Shown: one piece after another, positions 53,856 through 63,771 of the stretch
Numbering within the stretch: position 1 is the first letter of the stretch
How the letters are laid out: each line of letters begins with the position of its first letter
NCBI RefSeq assembly: GCF_008274805.1
Contig: NZ_CP022579.1
Location: forward strand, 496,001-560,000
DNA length: 64,000 nt
Source: Oryzomicrobium terrae
Lineage (GTDB): Bacteria > Pseudomonadota > Gammaproteobacteria > Burkholderiales > Rhodocyclaceae
Direction: 5' to 3'
The notes under the pieces: model-generated
What the model was told of the DNA's origin: nothing
Databases searched by the model: none
Seen by the model: only the letters and a program-made list of their open reading frames with translations
Position numbers and translations under genes: made by a program

Positions 53856-54311
53856 ATGTCCGAACAAGTCCAACCGTCCTTCGCCATCGAAAAACTGTAC
53901 GTCAAGGACCTCTCCGTCGAGGTGCCCGGCGCGCCCGAAGTGTTCCTCGCCGAGGAAGGCCCCGAGGTCGAAATCAAGCTGCATTCCGAAGGCCGCGGCC
54001 TGGGCAACAACTTCTTCGACGTGGCCCTGACCGTCACCGTCACCGCCCGCCGCGACGACAAGACCGCCTTCCTGGTGGAAGTGACCCAGGCCGGCATCTT
54101 CCGCATCGAAGGCGTGCCCGAAGACCAGCTGGAGCCCCTGCTGGCCGTGGCCTGCCCGAACATCCTGTTCCCCTACGCCCGGGAAGTGATGTCGGACGCC
54201 ACCACTCGTGCCGGTTTTGCCCCGGTGATCCTCTCCCCGGTCAACTTCGAAGCCCTCTACATGTCCCGCCTGCAGGAGCAGGCCGAGCAGGGCGAAGGTT
54301 CCCTGCAGTAA
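53856..54311 (+). CDS. secB: Export chaperone SecB
   Basis: 151 residues, full length. Family motifs are EVEIKLHSEGRGLGNNFFDV and CPNILFPYAREVMSDATTRA followed by GFAPVILSPVNFEALY. It holds preproteins unfolded for SecA. Neighbours grxC and gpsA as in many proteobacteria. Confidence 0.97.
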   Translation: MSEQVQPSFAIEKLYVKDLSVEVPGAPEVFLAEEGPEVEIKLHSEGRGLGNNFFDVALTVTVTARRDDKTAFLVEVTQAGIFRIEGVPEDQLEPLLAVACPNILFPYAREVMSDATTRAGFAPVILSPVNFEALYMSRLQEQAEQGEGSLQ

Positions 54312-54336
54312 CCGTCGCCTTTCGCGGAGCCCGCTC

Positions 54337-54828
54337 ATGACTACTTCCACCTCTCGTTTCCTGCCGCTGCTGCGCCGTGTTTGCGGCGCTGCGGCCTTGC
54401 TGGGCATCGCGGCCGGGCTGGGGGCGCCGGTCATGTCCGCGGCCTCCGCCGCCGAGTTCCGCTCGGTGAGCGAGGCCGGCGTGCTTTACGACGCCCCCTC
54501 CGCCAAGGGCAAGCGCTTGTTCGTCATCCGCCGCTACACCCCGGTGGAAGTGGTGGTGAACCTGGAAGGCTGGTCCAAGGTGCGCGACGCCGACGGCGGC
54601 CTGGCCTGGATCGAGCGCAAGAACCTGGTGGAGAAGCGCACCGTGCAGGTCACCGCCGACCGGGCCGACGTGCGTGCCGAGGCGGATGCCTCCGCCGCCC
54701 TGGTGTTTTCCGCCGAAAAGAAAGTGGCTCTGGAGCTGATTTCCGTCGGCCCCGCCGGCTGGGCCAAGGTGCGCCACCGCGACGGCCAGGAAGGCTTCAT
54801 CCGCGCCAACCAGGTGTGGGGCCTGTGA
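54337..54828 (+). CDS. Secreted SH3-domain protein
   Basis: 163 residues: a long signal peptide (to AASAAEF, about 42) and two bacterial SH3 repeats (about 43-100 and 101-163, each with DAPS/RAEAD followed by VVVNLEGWSKVRDADGGLAW and ISVGPAGWAKVRHRDGQEGF). It is likely periplasmic and binds peptidoglycan or protein partners. Its stop lies 26 bp before the gpsA ATG. Confidence 0.85.
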   Translation: MTTSTSRFLPLLRRVCGAAALLGIAAGLGAPVMSAASAAEFRSVSEAGVLYDAPSAKGKRLFVIRRYTPVEVVVNLEGWSKVRDADGGLAWIERKNLVEKRTVQVTADRADVRAEADASAALVFSAEKKVALELISVGPAGWAKVRHRDGQEGFIRANQVWGL

Positions 54829-54854
54829 GCCCCGGCACCGCCGACTTCGCCGCA

Positions 54855-55868
54855 ATGACTCAAGCAACCAAGATCGCCGTGCTCGGCGCCGGCGCCTGGG
54901 GCACCGCCCTGGCCGTGGCCTTCGCCGAGCGCCATGCCGTCTCCCTGTGGGGGCGGGAAACCGACCTGCTGGGCGAAATGGCCCAGTGCCGTGAGAACCG
55001 GCGTTTTCTCCCCGGCGTGACCTTGCCCGCCGGGGTTGCGCCGCACATTGATTTCGACCAGGCCCTGGCCGGCGCCGACATCGTCGTGGTGGCCACGCCG
55101 GTGGCCGGCTTGCGGCCCACCACGGCGCGCCTGGCCGAGTACTTCGCCGCCCACGGCGCGGCCTGCCCGGTGGTCTGGGTGTGCAAGGGTTTCGAGGCCG
55201 GCAGCGGCTTGCTGCCGCACCAGGTGGTGGGGGAAACCCTCGGCCATGCGGCGCCCTGCGCCGTCCTGTCGGGCCCGTCGTTCGCCGACGAGGTGGGCCG
55301 CGGCCTGCCCACGGCGGTGGCCCTGGCCAGCAGCGACGAAGCCCTGGCAGCCTACCTGGCCCGGGAGCTGCACGGTTCCCGCTTCCGTATCTACGCCAAC
55401 GCCGACATGGTCGGGGTGGAGGTGGGGGGCGCAGTGAAGAACGTGCTGGCCATCGCCACCGGCATCAGCGACGGCCTGCACCTGGGCCACAACGCCCGGG
55501 CCGCCCTGGTCACCCGCGGGCTGGCCGAGATCACCCGCCTGGGGGCAGCCCTGGGCGCCCAGCGCGACACCTTCATGGGCCTGGCCGGCATGGGCGACAT
55601 CCTGCTCACCTGCACCGGTGACCTGTCGCGCAACCGCCGCGTCGGCCTGGCGCTCGGCGCCGGCAAGCCCCTGGAAACCATCCTGGCCGAACTGGGCCAC
55701 GTCGCCGAGGGGGTGCTCACCGCCGCCGAGGTGGCGCGCACCGCCCGTCGCCTGGGCGTGGATATGCCGATCACCTTCGCCGTGGATGCGGTGCTGCGCG
55801 GCGAACTGGCGCCGGCCCAGGCCGCCGAAACGCTCCTGGCGCGGGACCCGAAACCGGAAACGCTATAA
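54855..55868 (+). CDS. gpsA: Glycerol-3-phosphate dehydrogenase (NAD(P)+)
   Basis: 337 residues: nucleotide site VLGAGAWGTALAVAFAE, catalytic Lys in GGAVKNVLAIATGISDGL and FMGLAGMGDILLTCTGDLSRN. It makes sn-glycerol-3-phosphate for phospholipids. ATG 54855 is chosen; a GTG at 54825 overlapping the previous stop is possible but lies before the conserved start. Confidence 0.95.
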   Translation: MTQATKIAVLGAGAWGTALAVAFAERHAVSLWGRETDLLGEMAQCRENRRFLPGVTLPAGVAPHIDFDQALAGADIVVVATPVAGLRPTTARLAEYFAAHGAACPVVWVCKGFEAGSGLLPHQVVGETLGHAAPCAVLSGPSFADEVGRGLPTAVALASSDEALAAYLARELHGSRFRIYANADMVGVEVGGAVKNVLAIATGISDGLHLGHNARAALVTRGLAEITRLGAALGAQRDTFMGLAGMGDILLTCTGDLSRNRRVGLALGAGKPLETILAELGHVAEGVLTAAEVARTARRLGVDMPITFAVDAVLRGELAPAQAAETLLARDPKPETL

Positions 55869-55897
55869 ACGGCCGCTCCCCGGAGCGCCTTTATCCA

Positions 55898-55932
55898 CGC
55901 GGGGTTTCAGGGGGTATGCCTGAAGCCCCGCG
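55898..55932. terminator. Bidirectional terminator between gpsA and trmL
   Basis: CGCGGGGTTTCAGG / CCTGAAGCCCCGCG, 14-bp stem with one wobble and a 7-base loop, between the two converging genes. A smaller hairpin (GCTCC/GGAGC followed by GCCTTT) precedes it at 55875-55891. Confidence 0.7.
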
Positions 55933-55967
55933 CCGTTTCTAGGGATTGAAAGGGGCGTTGTTCCGGG

Positions 55968-56486
55968 TCAGGCGCCCTCGGGAAAGCCGAGTTGCCGCCA
56001 GGCCTCGAACAGCATCACCGCCGCCGTGTTGGCCAGGTTCATGCTGCGACTGGTGGCGCGCATGGGCAGGCGCAGGCGCGCCTCGGCGGGGAATTCCGCG
56101 AGGATTTCGGCGGGCAGTCCGGCCGATTCGCGGCCGAAGACGAATACGTCCCCCGGGGCGAAAGTCGGCGCATCGTAGCGGCGGCTGCCCTTGGTGGTCA
56201 GGGCGAACAGGCGGCGGCCGGCCAGGGCGGCCTTGCACGCAGCCCAGTCCGGGTGGCGTTGCACCCGGGCGTGCTCGTGATAGTCGAGGCCAGCCCGTTG
56301 CAGGTCCTTGTCGTTCCAGCGGAAGCCGAGGGGTTCCACCAGGTGCAGCTCGGCACCGGTATTGGCGCACAGGCGGATGATGTTGCCGGTGTTGGGCGGT
56401 ATTTCCGGCTGGACCAGCACCAGGGCCAGGGGCGCCGCCGGGATCGCCGTGGACGGGTCGGCCGCCGCTTGGGTGATTTTTTTCAT
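55968..56486 (-). CDS. trmL: tRNA (cytidine/uridine-34-2'-O)-methyltransferase
   Basis: 172 residues, SPOUT fold. Motif 1 is VLVQPEIPPNTGNIIRLCAN, motif 2 FVFGRESAGLP and motif 3 LPMRATSRSMNLANTAAVM. It methylates the wobble base of tRNA-Leu. ATG 56486; divergent from the msh operon with 78 bp between. Confidence 0.94.
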   Translation of the reverse strand: MKKITQAAADPSTAIPAAPLALVLVQPEIPPNTGNIIRLCANTGAELHLVEPLGFRWNDKDLQRAGLDYHEHARVQRHPDWAACKAALAGRRLFALTTKGSRRYDAPTFAPGDVFVFGRESAGLPAEILAEFPAEARLRLPMRATSRSMNLANTAAVMLFEAWRQLGFPEGA

Positions 56487-56564
56487 AGGGGCGGACTATT
56501 ACATAGGCAATAATGGCCGCCAAGGTAGGCGTTATGCCGCCGTCACGAACGCGAGAGAGCACGC

Positions 56565-58304
<1,740 letters not shown>

Positions 58305-58318
58305 GGTAGCGCCGCATC

Positions 58319-59539
58319 ATGGCCAAGTTTGCCTATAAAGCCCGGGCCGCCGGCGGCGAGTTGGTGGAGGGCGTGCTCGAAGCCGCCAGCCCCGCTGCCG
58401 TGGCCGACGCCATTGCCGCCGCCGGGCGCATCCCCCTGGAAATCCGTGAATCCGCCGCCGAGGCCCTGGCCTTCAAGCTGCCCAGCCTGTCCTTCGGGCC
58501 GAAGGTACGCACCGTCGATCTGCTGCTCTTTTCCCGCCAGATGAACGCCCTGCTCAAGGCCGGCGTGCCGATCATGCGCGCCCTGGCCGGGCTGCAGGAA
58601 TCGTCCACCAATCCGGCGATGAAGACGGTGCTCCAGGAAGTGCGCGAAAGCCTCGATTCGGGACGCGAACTGTCGGTTTCCCTGGCCCGCCATCCCAAGG
58701 CCTTCTCGCCCTTCTACCTGTCGATGATCCGGGTCGGCGAACTGACCGGCCTGCTCGAGGAAATCTTCCAGCGCCTCTACCACCACCTGGATTTCGAGCA
58801 GTTCATGCGCCAGCAGGTCAAGTCGGCCCTGCGCTACCCGATGTTCGTGGTCAGCGCCATGGCCGTGGCCATCGTCGTCATCAACCTGTTCGTCATCCCC
58901 GCCTTCGCCAAGGTGTTCAAGGGCTTCGGCGCCGAACTGCCGCTGATGACCCGGCTGCTGATCGGCTTTTCCGAGTTCATGGTGCACTGGTGGTGGGCCC
59001 TGGCCGCCGCCGCGGTGGGGGGCGTATTCGCCTTCCGCGGCTGGGTCGCCAGCGACGACGGGCGTTTCAAGTGGGATCGCTGGAAACTGCGCATCCCCAT
59101 CGCCGGCAAGATCGTCCTCAAGGCCACCCTGGCCCGCTTCGCCCGCAGTCTGGCCCTGGCCCTGCGCAGCGGCGTGCCGGTCGTGCAGGCCCTGGGCGTG
59201 ACTGCCCAGACCGTGGAAAACCGTTTCGTCGCCCACTGCGCCGAACGCATGCGCGATGGTGTGGAGCGCGGCGAAAGCCTGCTGCGCACCGCTTCCGCTG
59301 TCGGCGTGTTCACCCCGGTGGTGTTGCAGATGGTCGCCGTCGGTGAAGAATCCGGCTCCCTGGACGACATGCTCCAGGACGTGGCCGAGATGTACCAGAA
59401 AGAGGTCGAGTACGAACTCAAGACCCTGTCCCAGCAGATCGAGCCGATCCTGATCGTCTTCCTCGGCATCATGGTGCTGATCCTCGCCCTGGGGGTGTTC
59501 CTGCCCATGTGGGACCTGGGCAAGGTCGCGATCAAATGA
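58319..59539 (+). CDS. mshG: MSHA platform protein MshG (GspF/PilC family)
   Basis: 406 residues: two T2SSF domains (about 70-190 and 270-395) with three TM helices, TVDLLLFSRQMNALLKAGVP and LYHHLDFEQFMRQQVKSALR. It is the inner-membrane platform coupling MshE to pilin assembly. It follows mshE by 14 bases; its last codons overlap an alternative start of the next gene. Confidence 0.92.
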   Translation: MAKFAYKARAAGGELVEGVLEAASPAAVADAIAAAGRIPLEIRESAAEALAFKLPSLSFGPKVRTVDLLLFSRQMNALLKAGVPIMRALAGLQESSTNPAMKTVLQEVRESLDSGRELSVSLARHPKAFSPFYLSMIRVGELTGLLEEIFQRLYHHLDFEQFMRQQVKSALRYPMFVVSAMAVAIVVINLFVIPAFAKVFKGFGAELPLMTRLLIGFSEFMVHWWWALAAAAVGGVFAFRGWVASDDGRFKWDRWKLRIPIAGKIVLKATLARFARSLALALRSGVPVVQALGVTAQTVENRFVAHCAERMRDGVERGESLLRTASAVGVFTPVVLQMVAVGEESGSLDDMLQDVAEMYQKEVEYELKTLSQQIEPILIVFLGIMVLILALGVFLPMWDLGKVAIK

Positions 59540-59547
59540 GGTGGGAA

Positions 59548-60075
59548 ATGAGGCGGGTTGTACCCCTTCGTCCGGCGCGGGGTTTCACCCTGCTCGAACT
59601 GCTGGTGGTGGTGGCCATCGTCGCCGTGCTCGGCAGCGTCGGCCTGGACCGCTTCTGGCACCTGCAGGAACAGGCCGAGCGCGCCGCCATGGAGCAGAGC
59701 CTGCTCGGCCTCAAGTTCGCCCTGCGCATCCAGATGGCCGCCGCCAGCGCCGCCCAGGACCCGGCCCGGCTGCGTCGGGTGGCGGACGGCAATCCCTTCG
59801 ACTGGCTCGAAGAACGTCCCGCCAACTACGCTGGTGAAGTTTCCCCGGCCGTGCCGGAGGTTCCACCCGGCAGCTGGATGTTCGACCGGGGCCACGCCGA
59901 GGTGCTTTATCGGGCCCGCCGCCATGCCAGCCTGGAGGGGGCGGACGGCGCCGTGCTGCGTTTTCAGTTGCGCCCCCTGGATGCCGCCGGCCGTCCGGTC
60001 GCCCAGGGAGCAGGTTTTGCCTCGATGGTCCTGGCGCCCCAGGGGGCCTACCGCTGGTTCGAGCGGAGTTTTTGA
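59548..60075 (+). CDS. Prepilin-like minor pilin in the mshF position
   Basis: 175 residues: a class III leader of 12 residues, then GFTLLELLVVVAIVAVLGSV as pilin N-terminal helix. The remainder is poorly conserved, with few Cys. The start at 59548 has GAGGTGG before it; a longer form from 59536 overlaps mshG by ATGA. Classical MshF proteins in Vibrio are not prepilins, so the name is left open. Confidence 0.75.
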   Translation: MRRVVPLRPARGFTLLELLVVVAIVAVLGSVGLDRFWHLQEQAERAAMEQSLLGLKFALRIQMAAASAAQDPARLRRVADGNPFDWLEERPANYAGEVSPAVPEVPPGSWMFDRGHAEVLYRARRHASLEGADGAVLRFQLRPLDAAGRPVAQGAGFASMVLAPQGAYRWFERSF

Positions 60076-60244
60076 GAAAAAAACTGACCTAGATCAGTGA
60101 AACCCCTGAAACCGGCATTTGGTCACGGTCTCCGGCTGATTCTTGGGTCATAATCGCAGAACGATTTTTACCGTTGGTCGTGTTGATGACGCCGATTGTC
60201 GGTAGTCGTTTGATATGACGCAGGCCAACTCCCCCGGAGCCCTC

Positions 60245-60802
60245 ATGACGAAATCCTCCCTGTCCCGGCGTACCCGCCAACACGGCTTCACCCTGATCGA
60301 ACTGATCGTGGTGATCATCATCCTCGGCATCCTGGCGGCGGTGGCGCTGCCGCGCTTCATCGACCTGCAGGTCCAGGCGCGCCAGGCCAAGCTCAATGCG
60401 GCCATTGGTGCGGTGCGTTCCGGCTCCGTGTTGTTCCATGCCCAGTGTCTGGCGCAAGCGGCGGCCAATCCGCCAGTGGCTTGCCCGGCAACCAACGCCA
60501 ACGCCACCGTGACTATGGAAGGCGTGGCCGTCAACGGCATCGCCCAGTACCCCGAGGCCACTTTGGCCGGCATCGTTACCGCCGCAGGCCTCCGTGCCGG
60601 CACCCAGGCCCAGTACAACGCCAATCCGGGCAATTACGACTACTACTACACCGGTGGTGGCGGTGGCGCCAATGCGGTCTTGACGCTCAACGTGCCGTCG
60701 CCGACGGCTGGCTCCTGCGCCTTCACGTACACCGCCGGCAGCGCCGCCGCCGGCGTGATTACCGCCCCGGTGGTAACCACCACTGCCACGGCCTGCAACT
60801 GA
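60245..60802 (+). CDS. mshB: MshB-like prepilin
   Basis: 185 residues: leader MTKSSLSRRTRQHG then GFTLIELIVVIIILGILAAV. The globular part has three Cys-containing segments (AQCLAQ, VACPATN, GSCAF) and a Gly-rich stretch (YYYTGGGGGANA). A GGAG stands 5 bases before ATG 60245, which is preferred to 60215. It is the minor pilin next to mshA. The 169-bp upstream gap may hold a separate promoter (-10-like CATAAT at 60150). Confidence 0.85.
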   Translation: MTKSSLSRRTRQHGFTLIELIVVIIILGILAAVALPRFIDLQVQARQAKLNAAIGAVRSGSVLFHAQCLAQAAANPPVACPATNANATVTMEGVAVNGIAQYPEATLAGIVTAAGLRAGTQAQYNANPGNYDYYYTGGGGGANAVLTLNVPSPTAGSCAFTYTAGSAAAGVITAPVVTTTATACN

Positions 60803-60833
60803 TTTAATCCTTCACTCTAGGAGACTGCTTCCC

Positions 60834-61304
60834 ATGAAACGCATGCAATCCGGCTTCACCCTGGTCGAGCTGATCGTCGTCATCGTGATTCTCGGCATCC
60901 TGGCCGCCACGGCGCTGCCGCGGTTTATCAACGTTTCCGCCGATGCACGTATTGCGGCTATGAATGGCATGGTTGGCGCCATGCGTTCAGCGGTTGCCTT
61001 GGCACAATCCCGTTATGTGGCGGCAGGTGATTTCACGGCATCCTCGGTGAAAATGGATATGGATGGCGGTAAAACCGTCACTGTGGCTAAGACCACTGGC
61101 ATTCCAACCGCAGACGATGCTGGCATTGTGGCGGCGCTGCAAGCCACCGATGGGTTTAAGTTTACCCATGCCTCTGGGGTGACCACCGTGACCCGTGCAG
61201 ATTCCAGTGGCAATGCCGTTGATACCTCCTGCAAAATCACCTACGCAGCAGCTACTGGCACCGTTGATGCTTCAGCTCTGACCGCTGCGAACTGTGGCGG
61301 CTAA
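60834..61304 (+). CDS. mshA: MshA major pilin
   Basis: 156 residues, the shortest leader of the set (MKRMQSG), then FTLVELIVVIVILGILAATA. The C-terminal disulfide pair (DTSCKITY and AANCGG) is typical of MSHA/type IV pilin D loops. GGAG 10 bases before the ATG. The gene has clearly more A/T at third positions than its neighbours. Cleaved by a PilD-type peptidase not encoded here. Confidence 0.88.
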   Translation: MKRMQSGFTLVELIVVIVILGILAATALPRFINVSADARIAAMNGMVGAMRSAVALAQSRYVAAGDFTASSVKMDMDGGKTVTVAKTTGIPTADDAGIVAALQATDGFKFTHASGVTTVTRADSSGNAVDTSCKITYAAATGTVDASALTAANCGG

Positions 61305-61319
61305 CACTTTCTGCGACTA

Positions 61320-61862
61320 ATGTTCCGCCGCCTTCAACGGCAAACGCTGTGCCACAAAGCCGCCCCGGTGCTTCGCCCCGCGGGCGGCTTTACGCTGGTG
61401 GAGCTGGTGATCACCCTGATCCTGGTCGGCATCCTGGCCGCAGTGGCGATCCCGCGCTTCGTCGGCCCCGGCGCCTTCGAATCCCGCAGCGTTTTCGAGC
61501 AGACCCGGGCCGCCTTGCAGCTGGCTCAGAAGCTGGCGGTGGCGCGCCGCGGGCAGGTGTTCGTCTGCCTCTCGGGGCCCGGGGCGGTGTATTCCCTGAC
61601 GGTGGCCAGCGATGCCGCCTGTGCCGCGCCCCTGGCCGATCCGGTGAGTGGCGGGGCGATGGTCTACGCCGGCCAGGCTGGGCGCAGCAGCGTCACCTAC
61701 GCGACCAATCCGGCGACGCAGGGCTTCTCCTTCAATGGCCTGGGTCAGCCCGTCGGGCTGGCCGGCAGAGTGGCCCTCACGGTGAGCGGCGGCGAGGCCG
61801 GGGATGTGGCGCGGACCTTGTTTGTCGAAGCGGAAACCGGCTATGTGCACTCGACGCCTTGA
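61320..61862 (+). CDS. mshC: MshC-like minor prepilin
   Basis: 180 residues: leader to PAGG then FTLVELVITLILVGILAAVA. Two Cys (FVCLSG, DAACAAP). Starts 15 bases after mshA without a good ribosome site, so probably coupled. Overlaps mshD by 20 bases. Confidence 0.82.
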   Translation: MFRRLQRQTLCHKAAPVLRPAGGFTLVELVITLILVGILAAVAIPRFVGPGAFESRSVFEQTRAALQLAQKLAVARRGQVFVCLSGPGAVYSLTVASDAACAAPLADPVSGGAMVYAGQAGRSSVTYATNPATQGFSFNGLGQPVGLAGRVALTVSGGEAGDVARTLFVEAETGYVHSTP

Positions 61863-62430
61863 GGGGCGCGCCACGCCGGCGTGGGGCCAGCGCGGCCTGA
61901 CCCTGGTGGAGTTGATCGTCGCCATGGTCATCATCGCCGTGGCGGTGGGCGGAGTGTTGCTGGCCATCAACCAGGGGGCCTTCGCCAGCGCCGACCCGCT
62001 GGTACGCAAACAGGCCCTGGCCATCGCCGAATCCCTGCTCGAAGAAGTGGAGTCGATGCCCTTCACCTACTGCGATCCCGACGATGCGGATGCGGCAACG
62101 GCCACCAGCGCGATTGTCGGGGCCGGAGGCTGCCGCACCACGGTGGAGGCCATGGGGCCCGAGGCCGGTGAAGGTCGGGGCAATGCCGGTTCGCCCTTCG
62201 ACAACGTCAATGATTACAACAATTACCAGACGCCTGCCGCTGGCATCACCGACATCTTCGGTGCTCCGGTGGCCGGACTCGCGGCCTACCAGGCGTCGGT
62301 GCGGGTCGCCGATGCCGGCGCTCCCTTCAATGCGGGCGAGGCACTGCGCATCGTCGTGACGGTGAGCGGCCCGGCCAACACCACCGTCACCCTCACCGGC
62401 CTGCGCGCCCGTTACGCCCCGAATCCATGA
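61843..62430 (+). CDS. mshD: MshD-like minor prepilin
   Basis: 195 residues: leader MCTRRLEGRATPAWGQRG, then LTLVELIVAMVIIAVAVGGV. Pilin residue 1 is Leu rather than Phe and the Glu at +5 is kept. Two Cys (FTYCDPDD, GGCRTT). Overlaps mshC by 20 bases and mshO by four (ATGA). The start could be further upstream (61804), but that form lies inside mshC. Confidence 0.82.
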   Translation: MCTRRLEGRATPAWGQRGLTLVELIVAMVIIAVAVGGVLLAINQGAFASADPLVRKQALAIAESLLEEVESMPFTYCDPDDADAATATSAIVGAGGCRTTVEAMGPEAGEGRGNAGSPFDNVNDYNNYQTPAAGITDIFGAPVAGLAAYQASVRVADAGAPFNAGEALRIVVTVSGPANTTVTLTGLRARYAPNP

Positions 62431-63335
62431 GCGTCATGAACCCCATGCGCGGCCCGCACCCTGTGGGCGGCTTCACCCTGGTGGAGATGGTGGTGGTCAT
62501 CGCCATCGCCGGGGTCATTGCTGCCGGTGTGGCTATGTTCATCCGCCAGCCGGTCGTCAGCGCCATGGATACGATGCGTCGTGCCGAGTACAGCGACATC
62601 GCCGACACGGCCCTGCGCCGCATGGCCCGCGACATCCGCCGGGCCGTGCCGAACAGCGTGCGGGTCAGTCTGGTGGGCAGTACCTACTACCTGGAATTTC
62701 TGCAAACCCGCAGCGGCGGGCGCTACCGTCGGGCGCCGGACCCGTCGGTCACCTGCGCCGGGGCCGATGACAGCAAGGCCGGCTGCAACAGCCTGGAGTT
62801 CACCCGGGCGGATGCCTCCTTCGAAGTGCTGGGCGGCAGTGTGGCGGTGCGGGGGGGCGACAGCGTCGTGATCTACAACTTGGGCATCGCGGGTGCCGAT
62901 GCCTACAACGGCGATACCCGGCGGGCGGTCAACTGCGCGGCGACCCCGGGTTGCCCGGGCAACGTCACGGCGCTGGCGCTGACGACCACCGCCCCGTTCC
63001 CGCTGGAATCGCCCGATGGCCGCTTCCTGATAGTCGATACCCCGGTGACCTATGTCTGTGCGCCAGGGGCGAACGGCACCCTGACTCGCTATTGGGGCTA
63101 TGGCATCGCCCTTGCCCAACCTACGGATGCCACTGCCGCGCCCCTGGCCAATGCCAGCCAGGCCCGCCTGGCCGACCGGGTGACGGCCTGCCAGATCACC
63201 TATGCCACCGGGACAGAGGCCCAGCGCCATGGTTTGGTCACCCTGCGGCTGACCATTGGCAGCCCCGGCGGCAATGGCGATGCCCCGGTCAACGTCAGCC
63301 TCTACCATGCCGTACAGGTGTCCAATGTGCCTTGA
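62427..63335 (+). CDS. mshO: MshO-like prepilin
   Basis: 302 residues: leader to HPVGG, then FTLVEMVVVIAIAGVIAAG (Glu+5). A large extracytoplasmic domain has two Cys pairs (VTCAGADDSKAGC; NCAATPGC), typical of GspJ/MshO-like minor pilins. ATGA overlap with mshD and 11-base overlap with mshP. Confidence 0.85.
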   Translation: MSVMNPMRGPHPVGGFTLVEMVVVIAIAGVIAAGVAMFIRQPVVSAMDTMRRAEYSDIADTALRRMARDIRRAVPNSVRVSLVGSTYYLEFLQTRSGGRYRRAPDPSVTCAGADDSKAGCNSLEFTRADASFEVLGGSVAVRGGDSVVIYNLGIAGADAYNGDTRRAVNCAATPGCPGNVTALALTTTAPFPLESPDGRFLIVDTPVTYVCAPGANGTLTRYWGYGIALAQPTDATAAPLANASQARLADRVTACQITYATGTEAQRHGLVTLRLTIGSPGGNGDAPVNVSLYHAVQVSNVP

Positions 63336-63771
63336 CCGTTTGCATCGTCCGGGCCGGGGCTTCGCCCTGCCGGCGGCCATCTTCCTGCTAGTGGTGCTGG
63401 CACTGCTCGGCGCCTTCGTCATCCGCATAGTCGGGATGCAGCAGCAGGGTTCCCGCCTCGATGTCGAGGGGGCGCGCGCCTATCAGGCGGCCCGGGCCGG
63501 GATCGAATGGGGGTTGTTTCGCGTCCTCAGCCCGGCCGCGACGGCGCCCTGCCCGTTTGCCACGAGCAACCAGGCGTTTGGTACGGGGTTCGAAGCTTAT
63601 ACGGTGACGGTGACCTGCAGCAGCGGCGCGGTCACCGAAGGCGGCACAGCCACGACCCTGTACAGCCTGGTGGCGACGGCCTGCAACCAGCCGGCCAATG
63701 GCGCCTGCCCGAATCCGAATCCAACGGACGGTTATGTGATGCGGCAGATCGAAGCGGGGACGTCGCGATGA
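63325..63771 (+). CDS. mshP: MshP-like pilus biogenesis protein
   Basis: 148 residues: leader MCLDRLHRPGRG, then FALPAAIFLLVVLALLGAFV with an atypical prepilin start, as MshP (PilX-like). It has Cys pairs (APCPF and TVTCSS; TACNQP and GACPN). ATG 63325 overlaps the mshO stop. ATGA overlap with mshQ. Confidence 0.8.
   Translation: MCLDRLHRPGRGFALPAAIFLLVVLALLGAFVIRIVGMQQQGSRLDVEGARAYQAARAGIEWGLFRVLSPAATAPCPFATSNQAFGTGFEAYTVTVTCSSGAVTEGGTATTLYSLVATACNQPANGACPNPNPTDGYVMRQIEAGTSR

Noticed and set aside
60084-60097. Palindrome CTGACCTAGATCAG before mshB as an FNR/CRP site
   Set aside because: Does not match TTGAT-N4-ATCAA or TGTGA-N6-TCACA.
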